64,000 nt of DNA from Psychroflexus salis (GTDB taxonomy: Bacteria; Bacteroidota; Bacteroidia; Flavobacteriales; Flavobacteriaceae), in NCBI RefSeq assembly GCF_014640175.1, contig NZ_BMGL01000009.1:62001-126000 (forward strand). Reading direction: 5' to 3'. Shown here in pieces: positions 55,849 to 64,000 of this stretch (its first letter is position 1; every line of letters begins with the position of its first letter). The notes beneath the pieces were generated by a model that saw only the letters and a list, made by a program, of their open reading frames with translations, was not told the DNA's origin and did not search any database. Position numbers and translations under genes: made by a program.

Positions 55849-56415
55849 ATGCAAAAAATAGCCGTTATCGACAATTACGATTCGTTTGTATATAACTTAG
55901 TACATTATTTAGAAGAATTTGCTGCTCAAGTTGATGTGTTCAGAAATGATGAAGTTAGCCTTACTCAACTTGAAAAATATGATAAAATTTTACTCTCTCC
56001 CGGACCCGGAATTCCCGATGAAGCGGGATTACTCAAAGAGATTATTAACCATTTCGCTGGGAAAATTCCCTTATTTGGAGTTTGTTTAGGGCAACAAGCC
56101 ATCATGGAAGTCTTTGGCGGAAAATTAGTTAATTTAGAGAAAGTATATCATGGCGTAGCAACACAAATTGATGTAACTGTAAAAGATGAAGTCTTGTTTA
56201 AAGACTTATCTACACCTTTAGAAGTCGGTCGTTACCATTCATGGGTGATCGATACCAAAATACCAGATTGTTTAGAAGTAACTTCCCTAGACGAAAATCA
56301 GCAAATTATGTCCATTCGTCATCGTGAATTCGATCTAAGAGCTGTGCAATTTCATCCTGAGTCAGTATTAACGCCGCACGGAAAAAAAATGATACAAAAT
56401 TGGGTGGAAAGCTGA
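55849..56415 (+). CDS. trpG: Anthranilate synthase component II (glutamine amidotransferase)
   Basis: TrpG provides ammonia from glutamine to TrpE. The class I GATase triad is visible: C79 in FGVCLGQQA, and the His and Glu of QFHPESVLTPHG (about 166-177). SPGPGIPDEAG (50-60) is the oxyanion loop. The 188-residue length is normal. It is separated from trpE by the 122-base repeat element and from trpD by 273 bases also holding repeats. Confidence 0.97.
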   Translation: MQKIAVIDNYDSFVYNLVHYLEEFAAQVDVFRNDEVSLTQLEKYDKILLSPGPGIPDEAGLLKEIINHFAGKIPLFGVCLGQQAIMEVFGGKLVNLEKVYHGVATQIDVTVKDEVLFKDLSTPLEVGRYHSWVIDTKIPDCLEVTSLDENQQIMSIRHREFDLRAVQFHPESVLTPHGKKMIQNWVES

Positions 56416-56446
56416 AATTGATTTATGATTTGAGAATTTGAAAAAA

Positions 56447-56480
56447 TTCTCTGCGCACTTTGCGGCTCTGCGGTGAAAAA
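56447..56480 (+). repeat. CTCTGCG triplet repeat, copy A (trpG-trpD gap)
   Basis: The block reads CTCTGCG CA CTTTGCG G CTCTGCG GTGAAAA, three near-copies of a 7-base word. Copy B at 60368-60400 has the same layout in the trpB-trpA gap, and a divergent copy C is at 63180-63236. Flanking A/T-rich words (AGATATGAG, GATTGATGAT) are shared with copy B. Confidence 0.72.
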
Positions 56481-56550
56481 AAAATAATAGAAGATGGATT
56501 TTAGATATGAGATTGATGATATGAGAAGTTAGATATGAGAAAAATGTCTG

Positions 56551-56670
56551 CTCGAGTGGTTTTTATCATTTCAAAGATGAAAATGATAGAAAGTTTATCG
56601 AGAGCACAAAAGATAAAAGTTCTCGATACAATTATTCAGCTTTAACAAGCTTAATAATCACTCGAACTGA
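56551..56670 (+). repeat. Cloverleaf-like inverted-repeat element in the trpG-trpD gap
   Basis: The outer arms TCGAGTG (56552-56558) and CACTCGA (56659-56665) enclose two hairpins. One pairs TATCATTTC (56564-56572) with GAAAATGATA (56579-56588), with one bulged base; the other pairs TATCGAGA (56596-56603) with TCTCGATA (56621-56628) perfectly. It has no ORF. The end words CTCGAGTG and CACTCGAACTGA look familiar to me from dispersed elements in Flavobacteriia (memory only). Confidence 0.7.
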
Positions 56671-56688
56671 AAAGAAAAATATAAAAAA

Positions 56689-57678
56689 ATGAAAAACCTA
56701 TTACAACGCTTAACTCAGTTTCAAAAGATTAGCAAACAAGAAGCTAAAGAAGTCTTGGTTTCCATATCGAAAGGAAAATTTTCTGAAGTAGAAATTGCTT
56801 CATTTTTAACCGTTTACATGATGCGTAACATCAGTATCGAAGAACTAGACGGTTTTAGAGAAGCTTTATTAGAATTGTGCATTCCGGTAGACCTTTCAGC
56901 ATATAATCCGATTGACCTATGTGGAACGGGGGGCGATGGAAAAAACACCTTTAATATTTCGACAGCTGCTTCTTTTGTAACAGCTTCTTGTGGAATTCCG
57001 GTAGCTAAACATGGAAATTATGGGGTTTCTTCGGTAAGTGGAAGCTCAAATGTACTGGAAAATTTAGGTGTACAATTCAGTAATAAGGAAGATTTTCTAA
57101 AAAAATGTTTAGACAAAGCTGGAATTTGTATTCTACACGCACCTTTGTTTCATCCTGCTATGAAAGAAGTTGCACCAATTCGAAAAAACCTTGGCCTAAA
57201 AACCTTTTTCAATATGCTTGGCCCGATGGTGAATCCAAGTTTTCCAAAGCAGCAATTGGTTGGGGTTTTCAATTTAGAATTGCTCAGGACTTACGCTTAT
57301 TTATATGAGCAAACCGACAAAAAATACAGCATAATTCATGAGCTCGATGGCTACGATGAAATTTCATTAACTTCTTCAGCAAAAGTACATACACATGAAA
57401 AAGAATTGATGATTTCTGCAGAAACATTCAATATTAAATCGCTTCAAAAAAAAGAATTATTTGGTGGGAATAGCATTCAAGAAGCGGCAACAATTTTTTT
57501 AAATGTTTTAAAAGGAAATGGAACAACTGCACAAAACCATGTAGTTGCGGCCAATGCAGCTTTAGCCATTCATACTGCCACTAGCAAAGCTTTACCGACC
57601 TGTTTTGAAATGGCATTGCAGAATTTAACTGAAGGGAAAGCTTATGGAGTTTTAAAACAATTAAAATCGCTAAACTAA
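56689..57678 (+). CDS. trpD: Anthranilate phosphoribosyltransferase
   Basis: TrpD joins anthranilate to phosphoribosyl pyrophosphate. The 329-residue protein has the PRPP-binding DLCGTGGDGKNTFNIST (about 76-92) and the KHGNYGVSSVSGSSNVLE loop (about 104-121), plus GPMVNP. Its last base is also the first base of the trpC start codon (TAATG junction), so the two are coupled. Confidence 0.97.
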   Translation: MKNLLQRLTQFQKISKQEAKEVLVSISKGKFSEVEIASFLTVYMMRNISIEELDGFREALLELCIPVDLSAYNPIDLCGTGGDGKNTFNISTAASFVTASCGIPVAKHGNYGVSSVSGSSNVLENLGVQFSNKEDFLKKCLDKAGICILHAPLFHPAMKEVAPIRKNLGLKTFFNMLGPMVNPSFPKQQLVGVFNLELLRTYAYLYEQTDKKYSIIHELDGYDEISLTSSAKVHTHEKELMISAETFNIKSLQKKELFGGNSIQEAATIFLNVLKGNGTTAQNHVVAANAALAIHTATSKALPTCFEMALQNLTEGKAYGVLKQLKSLN

Positions 57679-58469
57679 TGCATATTCTAGATCAAATAAT
57701 AGCTTTCAAAACCAAAGAAGTAGCGCAACGAAAATTGCTGAAATCTGTAGATTTGCTTCAAAAAGAAGAAGGTTTTCAGCAAGTAAAACGCTCGATCTCT
57801 GCACATATTTTAAAACAAGAAATAGCCATTATTGCCGAATTTAAACGTAAATCGCCTAGCAAGCAGAACATCAATTTACATGCCGACCCTAAACAAGTGG
57901 CTTTAGGTTATGAAAATGCAGGTGTTTCAGGAATTTCAGTCTTAACCGATTATCATTTTTTTGGTGGTAGCTTTCAAGATTTACAAGCGGTAAAAGCAAG
58001 CGTAAATATCCCTATCTTGCAAAAGGATTTTATAATAGATGTTTACCAAATTTTTGAAGCTAAAGCCGCAGGAGCTGACTTTATTTTATTGATTGCTGCA
58101 ATTTTAACTCAAAACCAAATACATGAATTTGCAAAATTAGCACAAGACTTAGACTTAGAAGTTTTAGTAGAAATTCATGCAGAAAATGAATTGCAAAAAG
58201 CAATATCTAAATATGTAAATTTAATTGGTGTAAATAACCGAAATTTAAAAACCTTTGAAGTAGATTTAGAACAAAGTATGCAATTGGTAAACCAAATTCC
58301 AAAAGACTTTATTCGGGTTTCTGAAAGCGGAATTAGCTCAACAACAGCTGTTCAAAAATTAAAAAATGCTGGTTTCCAGGCTTTTTTAATGGGCGAAAAC
58401 TTTATGAAAACTCAAGAACCAGGAAAAACCTGTAAAGCCTTTATTAATCAAATAAATACCCAAAAATAA
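57678..58469 (+). CDS. trpC: Indole-3-glycerol-phosphate synthase
   Basis: TrpC closes the indole ring from CdRP, with release of CO2. It is a monofunctional TIM barrel of 263 residues, with AEFKRKSPSK (about 52-61, catalytic Lys and phosphate contacts), SVLTDYHFFGGS, LQKDFIIDVYQ and GVNNRNL. It is not fused to TrpF, which follows two bases later as a separate gene. Confidence 0.97.
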   Translation: MHILDQIIAFKTKEVAQRKLLKSVDLLQKEEGFQQVKRSISAHILKQEIAIIAEFKRKSPSKQNINLHADPKQVALGYENAGVSGISVLTDYHFFGGSFQDLQAVKASVNIPILQKDFIIDVYQIFEAKAAGADFILLIAAILTQNQIHEFAKLAQDLDLEVLVEIHAENELQKAISKYVNLIGVNNRNLKTFEVDLEQSMQLVNQIPKDFIRVSESGISSTTAVQKLKNAGFQAFLMGENFMKTQEPGKTCKAFINQINTQK

Positions 58470-58471
58470 AT

Positions 58472-59128
58472 ATGGAAAAAGAAGCACTTCAAATTAAAGT
58501 ATGCGGATTAAAATATCCAAAAAACCAGGCTCTAATTGCCAAGTTAGAAGTAGATTATGCTGGATTCATATTTTATAAAAAATCAGCTCGGTACACACTT
58601 CGTATCAGTGAAAAAATTCCACCAAATACAAAAAAAGTGGGTGTTTTTGTAAACTCTAGTGTGAATGATGTTATACAAAAAGTTAAAGATTTTAACCTAG
58701 ATGTAATTCAATTACATGGTAAAGAAAATTTATTATATGTACGCGAACTTCAACTAAAGCTATATGCTAAAGAGCTAACACACGTAAAAATCTGGAAAGC
58801 GATTGCAGTAAAAACAGCTTCCGATTTAGAGCTTATTCAAACTTTCGACACCAAAGTAGATGCCATTTTATTAGACGCTAAAGGCCCATTACCAGGTGGA
58901 AATGGAACTAAATTTGATTGGGATTTGTTAGATAATTTAGAAATTGAGAGTCCTTTAATTTTAAGCGGTGGCATTAAAATCGACGATACGGAGCAAATCA
59001 ATAAACTTCGAGAGAATAACAAAATCTGGGGAGTTGATATTAATAGTGGTTTCGAAATTAATCCCGGTTTAAAAGATTTTGGAAGAATAAAACGCTTTGT
59101 GGAAGAAGTAAAAAATGAAGTAGTATGA
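58472..59128 (+). CDS. trpF: Phosphoribosylanthranilate isomerase
   Basis: TrpF performs the Amadori rearrangement of PRA to CdRP. The 218-residue barrel has KVCGLK near the N-terminus (catalytic Cys), [21 protein letters not shown] and [18 protein letters not shown] with the catalytic Asp, then LSGGI. Its end overlaps trpB by four bases (ATGA). Confidence 0.96.
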   Translation: MEKEALQIKVCGLKYPKNQALIAKLEVDYAGFIFYKKSARYTLRISEKIPPNTKKVGVFVNSSVNDVIQKVKDFNLDVIQLHGKENLLYVRELQLKLYAKELTHVKIWKAIAVKTASDLELIQTFDTKVDAILLDAKGPLPGGNGTKFDWDLLDNLEIESPLILSGGIKIDDTEQINKLRENNKIWGVDINSGFEINPGLKDFGRIKRFVEEVKNEVV

Positions 59129-60318
59129 AAAGGAAAAATCCATATTTAGCAGATGAAGCCGGTTTTTACGGAAAATTTGGCGGTGCATTTATCCCAGAGA
59201 TGTTGTATCCTAATATCGAAAATCTTAAGCAACACTACATAAAAATTATTGAAGAAGATTCTTTTCAAAAAGAATTAAACAATTTATTGAAAGATTATGT
59301 AGGTCGCCCTACTCCACTTTATTTTGCTGAACGTATGAGCGAAAAATATGCTGCAAAAATTTATTTAAAACGGGAAGATTTGTGCCATACGGGTGCGCAT
59401 AAAATAAACAACACCATTGGTCAAATTTTATTAGCAAAACGATTAGGCAAAAAACGAATCATTGCCGAAACTGGTGCAGGTCAACATGGCGTAGCCACAG
59501 CAACGGCTTGTGCACTAATGGGAATGGAATGTATAATTTATATGGGCGCAGTAGATATTAAACGCCAAGCACCCAATGTTTCTCGAATGAAAATGCTCGG
59601 CGCAAAGGTTATTCCTGCAAACTCAGGCAGTAAAACCTTGAAAGATGCAACCAATGAAGCTATTCGCGATTGGATTTCAAATCCTGAAAACACGCACTAC
59701 ATTATAGGTTCGGTGGTGGGACCGCATCCCTATCCAGATTTGGTAGCGCGTTTTCAAGCCATTATTTCTAAAGAAACTAAAGCTCAACTGTTAGAAAAAG
59801 AAGGTCGAGAAAATCCAGATTATGTAATTGCTTGTGTGGGTGGTGGCAGTAATGCAGCTGGTTTATATTATCACTACTTAGACCAAAAAGATGTACAAAT
59901 TATTGCTGTTGAAGCCGCTGGAAAAGGGATCTTAACTAACAAATCTGCTGCTACAACTGCACTAGGTAAAGAAGGGATTATTCACGGTAGCAAAACCTTA
60001 CTCATGCAAAATCCAGATGGACAAATTACAGAACCCTATTCCATTTCTGCTGGTTTAGATTACCCTGGAATTGGCCCTATGCACGCACATTTATTCGAAT
60101 CAGGTAGAGCAAAATTTGTATCGATTACCGACGAAAATGCAATGCTTGCTGGATTGGAATTAAGCAAAACAGAAGGCATTATCCCAGCTATTGAAACTGC
60201 GCATGCTTTTGCCATTTTTAAAGAAATGAAGTTTAAAAAAGATGACGTATTGGTATTTAATTTATCTGGACGAGGCGATAAAGACTTACAAACTTATATT
60301 GATTATTTTGAGTTTTAG
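59125..60318 (+). CDS. trpB: Tryptophan synthase beta chain
   Basis: TrpB condenses indole with serine using PLP. The 397-residue protein has the PLP lysine in HTGAHKINN (K93), the GAGQHG substrate motif, the phosphate-binding GGGSNAAG (about 238-245) and the C-terminal SGRGDKD. The length and start [16 protein letters not shown] are typical. It is followed by a 182-base gap with repeats, then trpA. Confidence 0.98.
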   Translation: MKRKNPYLADEAGFYGKFGGAFIPEMLYPNIENLKQHYIKIIEEDSFQKELNNLLKDYVGRPTPLYFAERMSEKYAAKIYLKREDLCHTGAHKINNTIGQILLAKRLGKKRIIAETGAGQHGVATATACALMGMECIIYMGAVDIKRQAPNVSRMKMLGAKVIPANSGSKTLKDATNEAIRDWISNPENTHYIIGSVVGPHPYPDLVARFQAIISKETKAQLLEKEGRENPDYVIACVGGGSNAAGLYYHYLDQKDVQIIAVEAAGKGILTNKSAATTALGKEGIIHGSKTLLMQNPDGQITEPYSISAGLDYPGIGPMHAHLFESGRAKFVSITDENAMLAGLELSKTEGIIPAIETAHAFAIFKEMKFKKDDVLVFNLSGRGDKDLQTYIDYFEF

Positions 60319-60445
60319 ATTTAAGATTGATGATTGATGATTTAAGATATGAGAAGTAAAAATTAAACTCTGCGGACTTTGCGTCTTTGCGGTGAAAAGA
60401 AATTACTAGAAGTAGGATTTAGATTGATGATTTAAAATTTAGAAA
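60319..60445 (+). repeat. A/T-rich words flanking copy B in the trpB-trpA gap
   Basis: The gap begins with ATTTAAGATTGATGATTGA and further copies of GATTTAAGATATGAGAAG (60319-60356), and continues after copy B with GGATTTAGATTGATGATTT (60414-60432). The same words recur in altered form at 56490-56536 and at 26259-26283. They look like degenerate copies of one short A/T-rich repeat. Confidence 0.5.
60368..60400 (+). repeat. CTCTGCG triplet repeat, copy B (trpB-trpA gap)
   Basis: The block reads CTCTGCG GA CTTTGCG T CTTTGCG GTGAAAA, matching copy A at 56447-56480 in spacing and in the closing GTGAAAA. The downstream words (AATTACTAGAAG, GGATTTAGATTGATGAT) also match copy A's flank. It is intergenic and non-coding. 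Confidence 0.72.
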
Positions 60446-60500
60446 ATAAGTAAAGGAAATTTGAATAGAAAAAAGAAAATAGATTACGAAAAGAAAAACG

Positions 60501-61268
60501 ATGAACAACCGCATTAACGAAAAACTTAACAAAGAAGGAAAAATACTAAGCATTTACTTTACTGCAGGTTTTCCGAGATTAGAAGATACACGAAAAGTGA
60601 TGCTATCACTTCAAAAAGCTGGAGTAGATATGCTGGAAATAGGTTTACCGTATAGCGACCCATTAGCCGATGGACCCACTATTCAAGAAAGTTCTACTGC
60701 GGCATTAAAAAACGGAATGAGTTCACAAAAACTCTTCGAACAATTAGAAGGAATTCGAAATGAAATCCATATTCCATTAATTGTAATGGGATATTTTAAT
60801 GCCATGCTTCAATTTGGCGTAGAAGCTTTCTGTAAAAAATGCTTTGAATTAGGAATCGACGGTATCATCATGCCCGACCTTCCTTTAGAAATATACCAAA
60901 AAGAATACCGTGGCATTTTTGAAAAGTACAACCTACATAATATTTTTTTAATTACACCACAAACTTCGCAGGAACGAATCCGTTTAATGGATGAAGTAAG
61001 CAATAGCTTTATTTATATGGTGAGTTCAGCTTCAACAACTGGCAGTAATGCTGGTTTTGGCAAAGAACATATGCAATATTTTGAACGCATTGCTAAAATG
61101 AATTTAAAAAATAAGTTGGTTGTTGGTTTCGGTATTAAAGATGAAGAAACTTTTATGCAGGCTACCAAGTTTACAAAAGGAAGCATCATTGGTAGTGCTT
61201 TTATTAAGCATTTGAGTAAAAATGGAATAAAAAGTATTCCTGATTTTGTAAAAACCATCAAAAGTTAA
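60501..61268 (+). CDS. trpA: Tryptophan synthase alpha chain
   Basis: TrpA cleaves indole-3-glycerol phosphate and passes indole to TrpB. The 255-residue barrel has the catalytic pair E46 (LEIGLPYSDP) and D57 (LADGPT), matching E49/D60 of the Salmonella enzyme, and YFTAGFP (19-25). The length is normal. It is the last gene of the trp unit; a weak A/T-rich hairpin lies after it. Confidence 0.97.
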   Translation: MNNRINEKLNKEGKILSIYFTAGFPRLEDTRKVMLSLQKAGVDMLEIGLPYSDPLADGPTIQESSTAALKNGMSSQKLFEQLEGIRNEIHIPLIVMGYFNAMLQFGVEAFCKKCFELGIDGIIMPDLPLEIYQKEYRGIFEKYNLHNIFLITPQTSQERIRLMDEVSNSFIYMVSSASTTGSNAGFGKEHMQYFERIAKMNLKNKLVVGFGIKDEETFMQATKFTKGSIIGSAFIKHLSKNGIKSIPDFVKTIKS

Positions 61269-61335
61269 GTTGCTCAACAAATATTTATCAAATAGAAAAG
61301 GGTTGATAACCAATTATCTTTGTAAAAAACATAGC

Positions 61336-61382
61336 TTAAAAAAGTTAGAAAATCAGGTTTGAAAAAATCTAAGCTTTTTTAA
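61336..61382 (+). terminator. Possible terminator after trpA
   Basis: TTAAAAAAGTTAGA (61336-61349) can pair with TCTAAGCTTTTTTAA (61368-61382), with one bulged base. It is A/T-rich, without a GC-rich core, and overlaps the 3' end of the facing GlsB-like gene at 61369. A TATCTTTG box (61315-61322) before it leads into no plus-strand gene. Confidence 0.4.
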
Positions 61383-61614
61383 ATAAGCTAATAATAAAAA
61401 GAAAAACAAGCGCACCAATAACACCGGTAATTAAATCGGCAAAAAAACCACTACCAATTCGAATATTTAAGTAATCGAAAATTAAATTTCCAACTACTCC
61501 ACCAATAATTCCAACTATCATATTAATAAGAAATCCAAATCCACCGCCTTTCATTAATTTACCAGCGACCCAGCCAATAATAGCGCCAACAATAATTGCG
61601 TAAAGTATAGACAT
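61369..61614 (-). CDS. GlsB/YeaQ/YmgE-family stress membrane protein
   Basis: The 81-residue protein has three hydrophobic, glycine-rich segments (MSILYAIIVGAIIGWVAGKLM; then GFLINMIVGIIGGVVGNLIF; then ADLITGVIGALVFLFIISLF). This matches the transglycosylase-associated (GlsB/YeaQ/YmgE) family, which is linked to stress and envelope functions but is biochemically undefined. It faces trpA and has no clear promoter. Confidence 0.85.
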   Translation of the reverse strand: MSILYAIIVGAIIGWVAGKLMKGGGFGFLINMIVGIIGGVVGNLIFDYLNIRIGSGFFADLITGVIGALVFLFIISLFKKA

Positions 61615-61747
61615 TATTTAAATTTTTAAGGTTGATAAAGAATAAAAATACACATTTTTCTGAACTTATAAAATCCTATTTCAAAAGTGGCTATTAATGG
61701 GATTATGCTTAATTTAGCAGCTTTGTAAACGAGCTAAAAAATAAGTT

Positions 61748-63139
61748 ATGAGCAAATACGATGTGATTGTTTTAGGAAGTGGCCCAGGCGGCTATGTAAC
61801 TGCTATTAGAGCATCTCAATTAGGGATGAAAACAGCAGTAATCGAAAAAGAAAGCCTCGGTGGGGTTTGTTTAAATTGGGGATGTATACCAACGAAAGCT
61901 TTGCTAAAAAGCGCAAAAGTTTTCGACTTTTTAAAACACGCAGACGATTATGGCTTAAAAGTAGAAAAAGCCGATAAAGATTTTACAGCTGTGGTAAAAC
62001 GTAGCCGAAATGTTGCCGAAGGCATGAGCAAAGGCGTTCAGTTTTTAATGAAAAAAAATAAAATTGATGTAATTGAAGGTCACGGTAAAATAAAAAAAGG
62101 AAAAAAAGTAAGTGTAGAAGATAGCAAAGGAAAAACTACCGACTACGAAGGCGAACACATTATTATTGCTACAGGCGCACGTTCTCGTGAATTACCTTCC
62201 CTACCGCAAGACGGCAAAAAGGTAATTGGCTACAGAAAGGCGATGACCCTAGAAAAGCAACCTGAATCGATGATTGTAGTTGGTTCTGGTGCCATTGGTG
62301 TAGAATTTGCTAGTTTTTATAATTCTATGGGGACAGATGTAACTATTGTAGAATTTCTACCCAATATTGTTCCTGTTGAAGATGAAGATGTTTCCAAAGG
62401 CTTCGAAAAAATCTACAAGAAGAAAGGCATTAAAATTATGACCAATTCTTCTGTAGAAAAAGTAGATACATCTGGCGATAAAGTGAAAGCTACCGTTAAG
62501 ACTAAAAAGGGTGAAGAAATTTTAGAAGCTGATATTGTACTTTCTGCTGTTGGAATTAAAACTAACATCGAAAACATAGGCTTAGAAGAAGTAGGTATTA
62601 AAACCGATAAAGATAAAATTGTGGTTAACGATTGGTACCAAACCAATGTACCAGGTTACTACGCTATTGGAGATGTAACGCATGGTCCTGCTCTAGCGCA
62701 TGTTGCTTCGGCCGAAGGAATTTTATGTGTTGAAAAAATTTCAGGAATGAAAGTAGAAGCCTTAGATTACGGAAACATTCCAGGTTGTACGTATTCTAAT
62801 CCAGAAATTGCAAGTGTTGGCATGACCGAAAAACAAGCTAAAGAAGCTGGTTACGATCTTAAAGTAGGTAAATTTCCATTTTCAGCATCTGGTAAAGCCA
62901 GTGCGGAAGGCAATAAAGATGGATTTGTAAAAGTAATTTTTGATGCAAAATATGGCGAATGGTTAGGTTGCCACATGTTAGGTGCTGGCGTAACCGATAT
63001 GATTGCTGAAGCCGTTTTGGGTAGAAAACTAGAAACTACAGGACATGAAGTTTTAAAAACAGTCCACCCGCATCCAACCATGAGTGAAGCAGTGATGGAA
63101 GCAGTTGCTGATGCGTACGATGAAGTAATTCATTTATAA
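61748..63139 (+). CDS. lpdA: Dihydrolipoyl dehydrogenase
   Basis: This is the E3 flavoenzyme of 2-oxoacid dehydrogenase complexes, reoxidising dihydrolipoamide with NAD+. The FAD motif GSGPGGYVTA (10-19), the redox pair C41/C46 in GGVCLNWGCIPTK, the NAD motif GSGAIGVEFASF and the C-terminal HPHPTMSE (active-site His-Glu) are intact. Length 463 is normal. No other complex genes are adjacent. It is followed by a 259-base non-coding gap. Confidence 0.96.
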   Translation: MSKYDVIVLGSGPGGYVTAIRASQLGMKTAVIEKESLGGVCLNWGCIPTKALLKSAKVFDFLKHADDYGLKVEKADKDFTAVVKRSRNVAEGMSKGVQFLMKKNKIDVIEGHGKIKKGKKVSVEDSKGKTTDYEGEHIIIATGARSRELPSLPQDGKKVIGYRKAMTLEKQPESMIVVGSGAIGVEFASFYNSMGTDVTIVEFLPNIVPVEDEDVSKGFEKIYKKKGIKIMTNSSVEKVDTSGDKVKATVKTKKGEEILEADIVLSAVGIKTNIENIGLEEVGIKTDKDKIVVNDWYQTNVPGYYAIGDVTHGPALAHVASAEGILCVEKISGMKVEALDYGNIPGCTYSNPEIASVGMTEKQAKEAGYDLKVGKFPFSASGKASAEGNKDGFVKVIFDAKYGEWLGCHMLGAGVTDMIAEAVLGRKLETTGHEVLKTVHPHPTMSEAVMEAVADAYDEVIHL

Positions 63140-63179
63140 AACAAGTTAATTGAACATTTAGCAAATACAGTTTTATGAT

Positions 63180-63236
63180 TTTCTCTGCATTCTCTGCGCC
63201 CCTGACTCGCCGTCAGGTAGGTTTGTGGTTAAGCGA
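63180..63236 (+). repeat. CTCTGCG repeat, copy C, with CTGAC/GTCAG hairpin
   Basis: The block starts CTCTGCATT CTCTGCGCC, then has CCTGAC (63201-63206), loop TCGCC and GTCAGG (63212-63217), and ends TTTGTGGTTAAGCG. The end matches the TTTGCGGTTAAG-like close expected for this repeat, so the hairpin looks inserted between the second and third words. It lies after lpdA and encodes nothing. Confidence 0.62.
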
Positions 63237-63356
63237 TTTTTAACGTAGTTTAGTTGAGCATCCAGGGAAATTTAGTTTGAACAAATGATATTTAGCAATA
63301 ATGAAGCTTTATAACTGTTAGTAAGTGCTTAAGTAAATAAACAATAAACTCATTTT

Positions 63357-63395
63357 AAACCGCTTCATTAATTTACTTTTGAAGCGGTTTTTATA
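63357..63395 (+). terminator. Hairpin before the rRNA methylase gene
   Basis: AAACCGCTTC (63357-63366) pairs with GAAGCGGTTT (63381-63390) in a 10-base stem with a 14-base loop, followed by a short T-run. It is likely a terminator for lpdA. It sits only 9 bases before the next ATG, so it could also affect initiation of the methylase gene. Confidence 0.7.
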
Positions 63396-63398
63396 ATT

Positions 63399-64000
63399 AT
63401 GGAGAATCTCAATTACATATCAAGCTCACAAAATCCTAAATTAAAACGCATTTTACAATTACAAGAAAAATCGCGTAATCGCAAAAAGGAAAGTATTTTT
63501 GTAGTAGAAGGTCAAAGAGAAATCAATTTACTTTTAAAGGCTAATTATAGCATTGAAGAACTTTATTATTGTGAAGCATTTCACAATAAAGACAATTTAG
63601 CAAGATTTCTCTCCAAGGTTAAAATTCATTATTCAGTGAGTAAAGAAGCTTACCAAAAAATAGCTTACCGCGGAAGTACAGAAGGTATTATAGCAACTGT
63701 AAAAGCAAAGAATCATGATTTAAATAAATTAGAATTTAAGACAAATTACCCATTGATTTTAGTTGCTGAAGCTCCAGAAAAACCAGGGAATATTGGCGCC
63801 ATTTTACGAACTGCAGATGCAGCTAATGTAGATGCAATAATTATTGCTAACCCTAAAACAGATGTATATAATCCAAATATTATACGTTCTAGTGTAGGAA
63901 CAGTATTTACCAATCAAATAGCCCTTGCAAATTCAATTGATGTGATTGCTTATTTAAAAGAAAATCAATTTGAAATTTATTCGGCTATTTTACAAGATGC
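63399..64000 (+). CDS. SpoU/TrmH-type RNA 2'-O-methyltransferase (partial)
   Basis: The gene runs off the window end; 200 codons are visible from ATG at 63399. The N-terminus (SSSQNPKLKRILQLQEKSRNRKKESIFVVEG) is the substrate-binding domain of TrmH-like methylases, with the SPOUT domain starting LILVAEAPEKPGNIGAILRTADA. The methylated base cannot be told from this part. The C-terminal knot motif lies beyond the window. Confidence 0.9.
   Translation, partial: MENLNYISSSQNPKLKRILQLQEKSRNRKKESIFVVEGQREINLLLKANYSIEELYYCEAFHNKDNLARFLSKVKIHYSVSKEAYQKIAYRGSTEGIIATVKAKNHDLNKLEFKTNYPLILVAEAPEKPGNIGAILRTADAANVDAIIIANPKTDVYNPNIIRSSVGTVFTNQIALANSIDVIAYLKENQFEIYSAILQD

Noticed and set aside
1-64000. tRNA or rRNA genes, CRISPR arrays, prophage, insertion sequences
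   Set aside because: Intergenic regions were read for these; no cloverleaf with CCA-end logic, no regular spacer array, no transposase or integrase reading frame was seen.

Overview
The window looks like a chromosome segment of a low-GC member of the Flavobacteriia (phylum Bacteroidota). Signs are A/T-rich codon use, outer-membrane and type IX secretion (T9SS) type proteins, a group III glutamine synthetase, a YpdA-type (bacillithiol pathway) reductase, TAnnTTTG promoter boxes near several genes, and a dcw cluster without murF or ddl. Genus cannot be named from the sequence alone. No rRNA, tRNA, CRISPR array, prophage or insertion sequence was seen. LAYOUT. 1-1794: end of a gene, then a minus-strand pair (glycine-zipper lipoprotein and a two-helix membrane protein). 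1795-17251: complete minus-strand dcw cluster, mraZ-rsmH-ftsL-ftsI-murE-mraY-murD-ftsW-murG-murC-ftsQ-ftsA-ftsZ, nearly gapless, with a tandem-repeat MraZ operator upstream and a terminator after ftsZ. 17596-23225: alpha/beta hydrolase, engB GTPase, M23 peptidase and a TonB-dependent receptor. 23350-24342: remains of two secreted-protein genes, one broken by a stop and a frameshift, the other only a 3' end. 24529-34048: GH13 glycosidase, cysteine desulfurase, a Ca-repeat lipoprotein, rpe, ypdA, a membrane protein, an FMO-like oxidoreductase, an Omp85-like barrel and a DUF4174 protein. 34186-37426: glutamine synthetase III and a Na/Ca exchanger. 37618-42065: a BlaI / giant M56 sensor / thioredoxin-like operon with an operator-like promoter. 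42144-48576: tgt, LptF/G permease, accA, dnaB and a secreted protein of unclear role. 48584-51494: minus-strand operon kdsD-like, tatC, AhpD-like, lptB. 51563-53746: recQ. 54161-61268: full tryptophan operon trpEGDCFBA with a Trp-rich leader peptide and attenuator. 61369-64000: GlsB-like protein, lpdA and the start of a SpoU-type rRNA methylase. HOW THE GENES WORK TOGETHER. The dcw cluster makes lipid I/II precursors and builds the divisome; MurE carries the DNPR motif for meso-diaminopimelate. The kdsD-like, lptB and LptF/G genes serve lipopolysaccharide synthesis and export. The trp genes form one pathway, probably controlled by ribosome-stalling attenuation from a promoter so close to the leader ATG that the mRNA may be nearly leaderless. 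MOST UNUSUAL. The three long gaps inside the trp operon (E-G, G-D, B-A) each hold dispersed-repeat sequence, two of them with strong nested or cloverleaf-like pairing. Tgt and RecQ both lack the cysteines that bind structural zinc in their E. coli counterparts. The M56 sensor carries a very long repeat-containing periplasmic region. The rest is ordinary flavobacterial housekeeping.
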